The notes under the pieces are model-generated. The model made no database searches and had not been told where the DNA came from. It was given only the letters and a program-made list of their open reading frames with translations. A stretch of 50,200 nucleotides of DNA from contig JAXMAF010000033.1 in the NCBI GenBank assembly GCA_046350555.1, positions 1 through 50,200 of the forward strand, written 5' to 3'. Positions 19,701 to 28,241 of the stretch are shown here, piece by piece. This DNA comes from JAXMAF01 sp046350555. Lineage in GTDB: Bacteria > Planctomycetota > Phycisphaerae > Phycisphaerales > SM1A02. The position numbers and the translations under genes are program-made. Within the stretch, counting starts at the first letter, position 1. Each line of letters begins with the position of its first letter.

Positions 19701-20829
19701 TCGCCGACACGATGACCGAAGCGGCGCGGCACGGCGCCGTCGATGCGGGCCACGTCGGTGCTCGTGCCGCCCATGTCGAAGCCGATCACGCGATGGAAGC
19801 CGCTGCGCGCCGCCGCGGCGGCCGCCCCGAGCACGCCACCGGCCGGACCGCTCAGGAGTCCATCCTTCGGGACGAACGAAGGCGATCGCACGAGACCCGC
19901 GGCGCTCGTGAGCAGGTGAAGCGAGCCGACGCGCTCGTGCCCTTCGAGCGCGCGCTGCACGCGCTCGACGTACGCCGCAAGCACCGGCGCGATGTACGCG
20001 TCGACGGTTGCGGTCGTCGTGCGATGCAGGTGGCCGATGGTCCCCGCCAGGGCAGCGCCGGCGCTCACGTGCACGAAGCCCGCGGCGCGCAGCGCCGAGA
20101 CCATCCGCTGCTCGTGATCGGGGTTGATCCAGGCGTGGAGGAGCGAGACGGCGACCGCCTCGGCGCCGCTAGCGCGCACGGCGGCCACGGCGGCATCGGT
20201 GGCGGCGTCGTCGAGCGGTCGAAGCACGCGGCCCGTGGCGTCGACCCGCTCGTCCAGCTCGACGATCACCTCCGGCAGCGGCGCCGGCTTCGCGATGTGC
20301 AGCGCAAAGAGGTCGGGCCGGCGCTGGTCGCCGATGGCGAGGACGTCCGCGAAGCCGCGCGTGACGACCAGCGCGGTGCGGGCGCCGCGTCGCTCGAGCA
20401 GGGCGTTCGTCGCCCGCGTGGTGGCGAGTCGCATCGCCATCGGCGGCAGCGGCGCATCGCCCGGCGTCGCGGTGACCAGGCGCGCGGCGAGGATCGGCGC
20501 CTCGTCCGGGCCGGCGAGCTCGACGAGGTCGCCGGGCTGCGCGCCGGAATCGATCGGTTCATCGAGAAGAAGCCGCTTCGACGCCGGATCCCACCCCTCG
20601 ACGCGCCATTCGGCGCGCTGCCGGCGGAACCGGAACCCGCGCGGCACGTCCCGGGCGATAGCGAGGACCGAACTCAACACGAGGCGCGTTCGTTCCACGA
20701 CGTCCAGGGAGCCGTCCGCGCGCAGCCGCGCACCATGAGGACCTTGGCGCCGGTGAACGCGCCCCTCGGATCGATCGCGGAGCAATCGGTGAAGGTGCCG
20801 CCGGTGTCGACGAAGAAGCGCCAGATCAC
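16674..20829 (-). CDS. Fused hydantoinase / 5-oxoprolinase (HyuA-HyuB in one chain), two frameshifts
   Basis: The enzyme class hydrolyses cyclic amides (hydantoins or 5-oxoproline) with ATP. The N-terminal half is HyuA-like: FFVDTGGTFTDCSAID, then TRATNALLERRGARTALVVTRGFADVL, VIGFDMGGTSTDVARIDG, GPACYG and LLAFGGAGGLHACGVA. The C-terminal half is HyuB-like: IATEMGELLRRTALSTNVKERLDFSCGLLDADG, then HVPVHLGALG, NHPRFGGSHLPDLT, DFTGSSGVHALNLNATEA and a closing ETPGGGGWG. The total is about 1385 residues, like the fused eukaryotic 5-oxoprolinase (about 1290), whereas most bacterial homologues are two genes. Frames break near 20740 and 17820. The start is uncertain; GTG 20829 lies just before the phosphate-loop motif. 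It follows moaD closely, and the substrate is not determined. Confidence 0.88.
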
Positions 20830-20878
20830 GTTGCGGGGAACTGGCACGAGGGCGGGCGGCAGCGGCAGGCGGGTCCGT

Positions 20879-21142
20879 TCATCCGCCGCTGACGGGCGGT
20901 ATCAGTGCCACTTCGTCGCCGTGGCACGCTGACGCATCGCCGCCTTTATAGCGGCTCGTTGACGGCGATCACCCGCACGCTCTCGCCATGGAGCAGAAGC
21001 CCGGCCGCGAGCGCCCGGGCTCGCGGCCGCAGGGCCGCCCAGATGTCGTCGACGACGCTTCCGCGGGGAGCGTCACGTCGATGGTCGAGCGCCCGCCGGC
21101 GTCAGCCAGCGGCGAAGAGGCGGATCGAACAGCGCGGCTCAT
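20879..21142 (-). CDS. moaD: Molybdopterin synthase sulfur-carrier subunit MoaD (frameshifted)
   Basis: The restored chain of about 87 residues begins MSRAV, passes through IRLFAA, then STIDVTLPAEA, DDIWAALRPRARALAAGLLLHGE and VRVIAVNEPL, and ends GDEVALIPPVSGG. The C-terminal PPVSGG is the MoaD double-glycine tail that is adenylated and thiocarboxylated before sulfur is passed to precursor Z. The stop codon is at 20879-20881. Indels are needed near 21120, 21060 and 20950. The gene overlaps the end of moeA, and the hydantoinase gene begins about 50 bases downstream, suggesting one transcript. No moaE is seen in the window. Confidence 0.8.
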
Positions 21143-22491
21143 CATGACGATCGCCTCGCAGCAGGCCGCTCGCGTCGCACCATGGAAGGAACCGCAGCGA
21201 AGCGGCGACCGCGATCGGCTCGGATTGCGAAGAGGCTCGAGATCCCGTCCGTCTCGGCGGTGTGCGCGAGGTCGCCCGAGCCCGCCCAGCGCGGCACGAT
21301 GGCGCCACCGTCGGCCGCACGAGGCCGCCCGGACGAAGGCCTGGCGCGCGCCCGGGTTGGGTGTCGCCGACTCGCGCAGCGTCGCGATGCGCAGCATGGC
21401 AGGGCCCCGTCGCCGCCGCAGCGCCCGGCGCGCAGGATCGGCCAGAGGAAGAAGTGCAGACGAGGGCTGAGACAGGAGGTTTCCCGGCACCCCGAGGAAG
21501 ATCGCCGACGGGGCCGCACCGTGGCGATCAGTCCACCCGGCTGAAGCCGGAGCGCGACGCACGATGAACTCGACCCGCGCCGCCTCGGCCGCCGCGCGCG
21601 GCGATCGCGGCTCGCCGGCGGCACGATTCCCCCGACAGTCGCCACGGCGGCCGTGGCTGAGCAGCTTCATCGAGCGATGCACGCGTCGGCGACGCTTCGT
21701 CGGCGAGGTGGCGGCGCGGACGTAGCACTCCCATCGCGACGACGAGCGCCCGCCAGCAGGGGCCCGTTGCTGTCACGGATCTGCTCGCGGCGCGGCGTGT
21801 TCGATGGCGACACGACCTCGTCGCCGCTGGTCAGGATCGCCACGCGCGGCCGGGCGGCGGCGTCGATGGATGTCGCGCCGACCGTCGCCGCGATGGCGAT
21901 GTGCCTTGCCCGAGGATCAGCGTGGACAAACGTGTCGCCGCGCCGGGCATCGGCGGCCGCGGCGATGGACCGCGTGACCGGCCGCAAGCCGATCGGCAGG
22001 GGACGAAGCCGCCGGCGAGGCACAGTCGCGCTCTGCTCATGCAGGACGACGGTGTCGCAATCGGCTGGCGAGGGCAACCCCCGTGGCGATCGCCACGCAG
22101 CCCCGGCGGAACGGTGCGATCGAGGGAACGAGCCCGCAGGCACCGTGGCGACGACCGGCATCGGCGAATCGATCCGCAGCTCGGCGCGGCGCACCGCGCT
22201 CAACCATCCATCTGCGCGCGGTCGAACGGCAGCAGGTCGCGGTCGGCGACGATTGGCGTGCGCAGGGTGCGTCGATCGCCTGCTCGAAGTCGACTCGCTC
22301 GCTCGGTCCGGGGCGCACCGCGCTTGAGCACCGCGCCCGATCGCGTCGGCGTAGAGGGCCAGCGGCACGGCCAGTGGAGTTGTCGGCGGGGTTGGGATCG
22401 GGGCCCATGCGTGCCCATGCGTCTTGCCTGCCGGCGCGGAAGGATCGTCGGTGCTGCCAAGCCTTTCAGTCCGAGGCGTCGCGCTCGCCAT
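21142..22491 (-). CDS. moeA: Molybdopterin molybdenumtransferase MoeA (many frameshifts)
   Basis: MoeA inserts molybdate into adenylylated molybdopterin. Identifiable pieces across frames, N- to C-terminal, are PIVADRDLLPFDRAQMDGYAV (substrate loop), PVVATVPAGSFPR, IATGVALPADCDTVVLHEQ (the ATGAxxPxxxDxVV motif), RPRVAILTSGDEVV, QIRDSNGPLL, LQPGGLI, FLGVPGNL, FVRA, GSGDLAHTAETDG and a C-terminal EPIAVAASLRFLPW. The order is exactly that of the family and the span of ~1.35 kb is normal. At least eight indels are required. The start is poorly fixed: ATG 22491 or ATG 22408 are both possible. The neighbour moaD supports the molybdenum cofactor role. Confidence 0.82.
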
Positions 22492-23317
22492 TCGTCGCCA
22501 ACAGGAAGGTCTTGAGCGGCGAGGACCGCCGCCCGCATGACCTCGTCGTCGATCGCCTCGAACTCCGGATCGACGAACGCCACCGCGATGCGGCTCGACG
22601 GTCCGGCCATCGAGTTCCTTGTCGCGATCACCCACAGGCGTGCTCAGGTCCGTCCTGTTCGTCCGAGGCCGAGTGCACGATCAACGTCGGCCAGGGCGGC
22701 GCGCCCGTCGCCGAGGGTCCGCAGCGGCTGCAGCGACGGCGAGCCGGCATGATCGCCGCATCGGAGGACTCGCGCTTCGCAGCTCCGCGGCACGGTCGCC
22801 ACCTCGGTCCGCCGCGCGTCCGGGCGCTGGACGATCAGTTCCGCGCCCACCGGACCGACGAAGGCGATGCGGGCCACGTGCCCGCCCGCGCCGACGGCGC
22901 GCGATCGCGGCACCGGTGCCGATGCCGAGGACGGCGATGCGGCGCGCGTCGATCGTGGAGGTTCGTCGAAGCTAAGGGCCACCGTGGCGATGACGGAACC
23001 GAGGCACTCGTCGACCGGCCGCGCCGGACGCCGACGGTGGCGCCGGCAACGTCACGGCGGCGCGCCGCTGGCCAGCCCGCAGGCGATCCACTCCGCCGTG
23101 GCCCGCGTCGTCGCGTCGCGGTCCGCGGGCCTCGATCAGGCTGATCCCCGGCGTTGTGGCCGGGAAGACGCCCATGCGCACCGTCGCCCCCGACGGATCG
23201 GGACAGATCACGACCGCCGCGAGCGGATGGCCGCCGCGCCGTCGCCTTCGGCGGGATCAGCAGGCCGCAGCGCCCGTTGGACGACTCGGGCAGGGCGAGC
23301 GGCAGCGTCTCGAACAT
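22492..23317 (-). CDS. Unidentified protein, badly frameshifted
   Basis: Coding potential is visible on the minus strand but no frame stays open. Beginning near ATG 23317: FETLPLALPESSNGRCGLLIPPK, then LAAVVICPDPSGATVRMGVFPATTPGISLIEARG, ATAEWIACGLASG, ECLGSVIATVALSFDE, ARRIAVLGIGTG (Rossmann-like glycine loop), GGHVARIAFVGPVGAELIV, and SSRIAVAFVDPEFEAIDDEVMRAAVLAAQDLP. It may be one or two genes. I do not recognise the family; the glycine-rich stretch would fit a nucleotide-binding fold. It lies between the prepilin gene and moeA, all on the same strand. Confidence 0.4.
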
Positions 23318-23319
23318 AG

Positions 23320-24167
23320 GGTTGAACGGTAGCAGGGCGTCGACGCGGCTGCAGCTGGCGGGTCGTAGGCGCGGTCGTCGTCGCTCAGGAAGCCGTTGCG
23401 CGGGAAGTCCATGATCGACTGGAGAAACGCCCGGCGTCGCCGGAGCGCCATGCGCCGTCTGCGCACGCGCCCGTGGCCGTCGAGGTACGCGGCGTTGCAG
23501 CAGCCGGCGTGCCGGAACGCCTCGCCGCCGGCGTAGACAAGGCGAGGTCGTTCTCGACGGTGTTCATCGACGCCCGCATGAACTTGTTCGCGCCGCTCTT
23601 CCAGCCGCCGTCGCCGAAGGCGCCCGTCTCGCTGGTGCAGCGCAACTGCGCGCGGAGCTGCAGGCCGAGTCGCGCGGTCTTCCAGCCGTCGAGGACCTCG
23701 CCGCCTGGACCGGGCTGCGGAAGCGTGCCCTCTGCACCGATGAACGACGTGTTGTAGTTGTAGCCCGTGTGCGGGTCGTTTCCGAAGGTCGATGCGCCAT
23801 GGAACTCCGGACACTGCTGGACGTTCTCGGGATCGTCGGTGAAGAGCCAGAGCGCTCCGGGCTTGACGACGCCTCCGGGCGACTGCACGAAGTCCCACGC
23901 CGCGACCTCGATGCCCGACGACTTCTTGAAGTAGAGGATCGCCGGCGGATAGCGCTCCGCGTAGGTCCCGGTGTACGCCGTGGCGGCGATCATCATCTGG
24001 CGGAGGTTCGCGGCGCAGCGGACGCTGCGGCCGTGCTCCGAGACCTTCGCGATCGCGGGAAGCGCGAGCGCCAGCAGCAGCGTCACGCACGCCATGACGA
24101 CCAGCACCTCGACCAGCGTGAACGCGCGGCGCGGTCGAGACGACGACGCGGGGGTGTGGCGCGTCAT
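23320..24167 (-). CDS. DUF1559-like type II secretion/type IV prepilin-like protein (frameshift near the 3' end)
   Basis: The N-terminus is a classic prepilin leader: a basic stretch RPRR followed by AFTLVEVLVVMACVTLLLALALPAIAKV, with cleavage expected before the Phe and the +5 Glu present. The rest resembles the planctomycete DUF1559 prepilin family: CAANLRQMMIAATAYTG, RYPPAILYF, YNYNTSFIGAEG, and near the C-terminus AGGEAFRHAGCCNAAYLDGHGRV and FLQSIMDFPRNGFLSDDD. The frame shifts near 23540, so the end is approximate. ATG 24167 is preferred over the upstream ATG 24182 because ggggggact precedes it. It lies two bases after the stop of the surface-protein gene, so the pair is co-transcribed. 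Confidence 0.82.
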
Positions 24168-24169
24168 GG

Positions 24170-25129
24170 TCAGTCCCCCCATGCGGCGAGGAGCAGGCCG
24201 AGGTCGGCGCCGTCGACGGTTCCACTCCCGTCGAGATCGGCGCCGCTCGACGGATCGGCCGGTCCCCAGCCGGCGAGAAGCAGGCCGAGGTCCGCGCCGT
24301 CGACGACGCCGTCGTGGTTGAGGTCCGCCGCGCTTGCCGGCGTCGTGGAGGCGACAGCGGCGAAGGCGTCGATCTCGACGTGGAGGACCGCGTCGGCCGG
24401 AACGCTGATCCGAACGTAGGCGATCCAGGAGAGTCCCGTTCCAGCCAGGTTGATCCCGGCGCCGCCTCCGCTGCCGTCGTAGAGGGCGACGAGCGACGGG
24501 TAGTCGAGTCCGAGCAGGTCGCGCAGCGCGAGCGCCGGATCGACCGGCTTAGTGAAGTCGCTCGGGATCCGCCCGGGAAGATCGTCGAACGGTCCAGCGT
24601 CGAGCCAGCCGAGCGTCGGAAAGAGCCCGTCGGCGACCGCGCCGACGACCGGCGTCCAGTGCTCGCCATCCTGGCTCACCTCGATGACGCCGCCGCCGTT
24701 GCCATAGATGCCGTCGACAAATCCCTTCGGATACGCGCCATCGATGAAGCCGCTGTTGCCGAAGACGAGCAGGTCGATGCCGAAGGGATTGCCCGGATCG
24801 TCCACGACGGGTTCGTCGAACTTCACCACGAGCGACCCGCCGGCGCCGATGGAGACGATCTCGTCGGGAAGAAAGGGCGGACTGAAGGGGCTCACGACGG
24901 AGGGGAAGAACCCTTCGCCGGTGAAGCGCTCGGGCGATCCGAGGGCGGCGGAGGGCGACGTGTATCCAGCGGCGGGGTTGGCGCCCGCGACGTAGGAGAC
25001 GACGACGTCCGCGAACGGGTCGCCAGCGGCGCTTGCCGCGTGCGCCACGAGGAGGATGCATGCGCCGACCAAGGGGCATGCGGAACGAACACGCCGCAAG
25101 GGACGCACCGGAAGGATCACGAGGCTCAT
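24170..25129 (-). CDS. Secreted cell-surface protein with dockerin-like C-terminus, downstream of a cobalamin riboswitch
   Basis: The product is 319 residues, starting at ATG 25129 with ggag 10 bases upstream. A signal peptide (ACILLVAHAASAAG) precedes a domain with ADVVVSYVAGANPAAGYTSP, ALGSPERFTGEGFFPSVVSPF, EIVSIGAGGSLVVKFDEPVVDDPGNPFGIDLLVFGN and SQDGEHWTPV. This is a beta-sandwich-like surface module. Two dockerin-like units close the protein: DLNHDGVVDGADLGLLLAGWG and DLDGSGTVDGADLGLLLAAWG. The long leader carries a cobalamin riboswitch, so expression should be repressed when adenosylcobalamin is plentiful. I infer a role in corrinoid capture or in a B12-sensitive surface state; the sequence itself does not show a ligand site. 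Confidence 0.82.
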   Translation of the reverse strand: MSLVILPVRPLRRVRSACPLVGACILLVAHAASAAGDPFADVVVSYVAGANPAAGYTSPSAALGSPERFTGEGFFPSVVSPFSPPFLPDEIVSIGAGGSLVVKFDEPVVDDPGNPFGIDLLVFGNSGFIDGAYPKGFVDGIYGNGGGVIEVSQDGEHWTPVVGAVADGLFPTLGWLDAGPFDDLPGRIPSDFTKPVDPALALRDLLGLDYPSLVALYDGSGGGAGINLAGTGLSWIAYVRISVPADAVLHVEIDAFAAVASTTPASAADLNHDGVVDGADLGLLLAGWGPADPSSGADLDGSGTVDGADLGLLLAAWGD

Positions 25130-25341
25130 CGGTCACTCCATGCTCGCCGCTTCGTTTCGCGCGAAGCGATCCCCGACCGTCCACCCGCGCCTGGCGCGGA
25201 ACGGACGCACGCGAACCGCGCAGCGTGAACCGCGCGGCGGGACGATCGCCTTCGGAGGCAAGGGGCGCGCGGAGGCCAAGGGGGACGGCTCGGCGCCGCG
25301 TCGTGTGCCCCGATCCTCGCGAGGGCGACGACACATGGATC

Positions 25342-25640
25342 GAGCAGGTCTTCCGGCTTCGGGCATCCTCCGGTTGGACCTTCCCGCTCGGTGCGCCGCG
25401 CGATCGGTCGATCGTCGTGGACGCAGTCCGTGCAGTGGTTGCCTTGGTTCGCCCAGTGGAGCCGGCACGGATGCCGGAGCGAGGCGACTCGAGGCGTCAA
25501 CCGAAGTTGTCGTCCTCGCGCGGCGCGGCGGCACTGGCTTGCCGCGCTGCGAGGCCGACGCCCGTTACGGCGGCGCGACCGCGGTGGAGTTTCACCACAC
25601 CTTCCCTCTTGGACGCAGGCTGGGCCGGTTGCCCCGGCGG
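25342..25640 (-). promoter_or_regulatory. Cobalamin (AdoCbl-class) riboswitch
   Basis: On the minus strand the conserved core reads agGGAA, then GGTGAAACTCC (near 25583-25597), then CGCGGTCGCGCCGCCGTAACGGG, matching the B12-box region of the adenosylcobalamin class. An extended stem follows: gtcggcctcgc pairs with gcgaggacgac around a GC-rich inner hairpin. Further on come CCACTGGGCGAACC, then GCGGGAAGG, then CCCGAAGCCGGAAGACCTGC ending near 25342, which is the conserved 3' part. The total of ~300 bases is longer than usual (about 200), due to insertions between the two conserved halves. It lies 213 bases upstream of the dockerin-tailed surface protein on the same strand. Confidence 0.8.
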
Positions 25641-25778
25641 CGAGCGTCCTCGGACTTCCGTGGCGGCATGCGCCGCGGAGGTCACCCGAACCGGGGGCGA
25701 CGGTACACGGCACGGCCGAAGCCGTCAACGACCACGGGCGGCGCAGCCCTTTCGTGGCGACGGATCGCGCGTTCCCCT

Positions 25779-25808
25779 TTGACACCCGCCCCGTCGACCA
25801 ACTACATT
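25779..25808 (+). promoter_or_regulatory. Sigma-70-like promoter for the HEAT-like protein gene
   Basis: ttgaca at 25779-25784 and tacatt at 25803-25808 are separated by 18 bases. A start near 25815 would give a leader of about 134 bases before ATG 25949. Confidence 0.6.
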
Positions 25809-25948
25809 TCGAGTTCGCGCGCCGGCGCGACCACGATGCGACGTGGATGGTTCGCGACCGCACCGCAGCTTGTGACGACTTCGAAGAACGCCCCCAGCCC
25901 GTCCGCGCCCCGTTCGACCGCCGCTCGAAGCTCTGGAGCAGATCCCTC

Positions 25949-28237
25949 ATGACCACCATGCCTCGCCACCGCGGCCTGCGCGATGTGCTGCCCGTCGCCG
26001 TCATCGCCGGCGCCATCGCCGCGTTCGTCTCGCTTGCGTTCGTCGAGCCGGCGCGGGCGCAGGACTCCGCCGCGGGCGCGACCACGGCGAAGCCAGCCGA
26101 TGCGACGACGGCCGGCGCGGACGGGTCGACACCCGCGAAGCCGACCGATGCGGCCGTGCAGCAGCGACGGATGCTCGAGGACTTCATCCACTATGTCCGG
26201 ATCGCCCGGCCCGATCTCGCGTCGGCCAACGCCAAGGCCCTCTTCGACAGCGGCATCAGCGACGCCGAGATCGCCTCGCTCGTCGACGAGAACGATCTCG
26301 GCGCGCGGGTCGAGAGCATGCTGCGCGTCGGTCGCGGCATGGAAGGGGTCTCGGATCTCGTCAACGAGTTCGAGTCCCGCCTCGAGAAGGGCCGGCGCGA
26401 CCTGTCGCGCGATCCCAAGCGGGTGAAGGAAGCGGTGCAGATGCTCGTCGGCACGCGGCGCCAGCAGATCCTCGCCCAGGGCCGATTGCTCCAGGCGGGC
26501 GAGTACGCGGTGCCGGAGCTGCTGAGGCAGGTCGTGGAGGGACGCAACGCGCAGCTCGAGCAGGCGTCGGTGGACATGCTCATCGCCATCCGCCGCCAGG
26601 CCGTGACGCCGCTGGCCGTCTCCCTCAAGCACCTCGACGCCGCGAACCAGCGGCAGGTGAGCGAGATCCTCGGATCGATCGGCTGGCCCCACGCGGGACC
26701 GTACCTGCTCGCGCTCTCGGAGGACCCGACCGCCTCGTCGGACGTGCGCGCCGCGGCGCTGAGCGCCTACGGGGCGTGTGGCGGAACGACGGGCGACCTC
26801 AGCGGAAGCTGGACGCAGCTCGCGAAGCGCTACTTCGACGGCGAGCAGTCGCTGATCGCCTTCCCCGCCGAGCGGACGAACAACGTCTGGGGCTGGGACG
26901 ATTTCGTAGGGCTGGTGCCGACGCCCGTCCCGACCCCGATCTTTTCCCAGATCATGTCGATGACGACCTCGCGCAACGCCCTTGCGGTGAAGCCCGAGAA
27001 CGCATCGGCGCTCGCGCTCTTCGTGGCCGCCGACCTCAAGCGCGAGAACGAGCTGCCCGAAGGCGAGATCGATCCGATCTACGGCGACAAGACGTTCAGC
27101 CCGCAGTTCTTCGCCACCGCCGCGGGCACCTCGACGGCATCGCAGGTGCTGGCCATGGGCTTGGCGAGCTACGACACGCCGCTGATCCGCGACGCGATCG
27201 CCGCACTTGCCGAGACGGGCGGCGCCGGCAACCTGGCGCTGCGCGACGGCGGCCCCGTCCGTGAGAACGGTGTCGCGGGTTCGGCGCCGCTGGTGGAATC
27301 CCTGCGCTACCCAGATCGACGCGTGCAGTACGAGGCGGCGCTCACCTTGGGCAACGCGCTGCCGTCGCAGTCCTTCCCGGGCGACTACGCGGTCGTCCCG
27401 ACGCTCGCCTCGGCGGTGCGCACCGGCAACGCGATCTTCGCGGTCGTCGTGGCGCAGGAGCCCGAGGATCGACAGGTGCTGGCGAGCCGGCTTCAGGCGC
27501 GCGGCTTCACCGTCATCGGAAGTGGCGCGGCGTTCAACGAGATCGAAGGGGACATCGCCGCGGCGCCGGGCGTCGACCTCGTCGTGGTGCGTGGCGGCGC
27601 GGACTTCGCCCGCAACCAGCTCGCGTCGGTGCGGGTCAATGCGCGGACCTCGGCGGCCCCGGCCCTCGTGATCACGGGCGGCACCGAGATGCTCTCGCTC
27701 AATCGCGACCTGGAGCGGGACCGTCGCACGCTCGTCTCCCAGACGGGACTCGGCGACGAGCAGTTCGCCGCGGCGGTCGGCGCGGTCATGAAGCGCACCA
27801 GCGGCGGAGCGATCACCGAGGCCGAGGCGCAGCAGTACGCCATCGAGTCGCTCGACACGTTGCGCACCATCGCCACGGCGGGAAACCCGATCTACAAGAT
27901 CGAGGATGCGCAGAACGCGCTGCTGGCGGCGATGGACAGCCGCACGGGGGGCGTGCGCCTGCTCGTGGCGGAGGTGCTCGCGCTCACCAACACCGAGACC
28001 GCCCAGCGGAAGCTCTTCGACGCGGCCCTCGCCGCGAAGGAAGGCGAGCAGGTGGAGCTGCTCGATCGCGTCGCGGCCAGCGCACGGCGCTTCGGCAACA
28101 AGGCGGAGCCGCGTCAGATCGACGCGCTGCTCAAGCTCATCGGCGACTCCAAGGGCGCCACCGCCGATGCCGCCGCGCGGGTGCACGGTGCGCTCAATCT
28201 TCCGGCCGCGAACGCCGTGAAGCTGATCCTGAAGTGA
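25949..28237 (+). CDS. Secreted HEAT-repeat-like protein
   Basis: The product is 762 residues. ATG 25949 is chosen because ggag lies 10 bases upstream. The signal peptide (VIAGAIAAFVSLAFVEPARAQD) is followed by a low-complexity Ala/Thr/Lys-Pro linker. A long alpha-helical body follows with HEAT/armadillo-like units, for example VPELLRQVVEGRNAQLEQASVDMLIAIRRQAVTPL, ILGSIGWPHAGPYLLALSEDP, ALAETGGAGNLALRDGG and PLVESLRYPDRRVQYEAALTLGNALPS. Residues ~490-570 (VVVAQEPEDRQVLASRLQARGFTVIGSG) resemble a response-regulator-like alpha/beta insert. It is likely a periplasmic scaffold. An acetyltransferase gene begins four bases after the stop. Confidence 0.8.
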   Translation: MTTMPRHRGLRDVLPVAVIAGAIAAFVSLAFVEPARAQDSAAGATTAKPADATTAGADGSTPAKPTDAAVQQRRMLEDFIHYVRIARPDLASANAKALFDSGISDAEIASLVDENDLGARVESMLRVGRGMEGVSDLVNEFESRLEKGRRDLSRDPKRVKEAVQMLVGTRRQQILAQGRLLQAGEYAVPELLRQVVEGRNAQLEQASVDMLIAIRRQAVTPLAVSLKHLDAANQRQVSEILGSIGWPHAGPYLLALSEDPTASSDVRAAALSAYGACGGTTGDLSGSWTQLAKRYFDGEQSLIAFPAERTNNVWGWDDFVGLVPTPVPTPIFSQIMSMTTSRNALAVKPENASALALFVAADLKRENELPEGEIDPIYGDKTFSPQFFATAAGTSTASQVLAMGLASYDTPLIRDAIAALAETGGAGNLALRDGGPVRENGVAGSAPLVESLRYPDRRVQYEAALTLGNALPSQSFPGDYAVVPTLASAVRTGNAIFAVVVAQEPEDRQVLASRLQARGFTVIGSGAAFNEIEGDIAAAPGVDLVVVRGGADFARNQLASVRVNARTSAAPALVITGGTEMLSLNRDLERDRRTLVSQTGLGDEQFAAAVGAVMKRTSGGAITEAEAQQYAIESLDTLRTIATAGNPIYKIEDAQNALLAAMDSRTGGVRLLVAEVLALTNTETAQRKLFDAALAAKEGEQVELLDRVAASARRFGNKAEPRQIDALLKLIGDSKGATADAAARVHGALNLPAANAVKLILK

Positions 28238-28241
28238 CGAA

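Noticed and set aside
17855..20932. A ~1025-codon plus-strand open frame opposite the hydantoinase gene
   Set aside because: Antisense shadow; the minus strand carries continuous HyuA/HyuB motifs.
25391..25948. Upstream extension of the HEAT-like protein frame
   Set aside because: The extra codons are antisense to the riboswitch and contain no protein-like features; ATG 25949 has a Shine-Dalgarno and begins a proper signal peptide.
26800..27600. Response-regulator receiver domain within the HEAT-like protein
   Set aside because: Only a short VVVAQEPEDRQVLASRLQARGF stretch resembles it and the phospho-acceptor Asp context is not convincing, so it is mentioned only as a resemblance.
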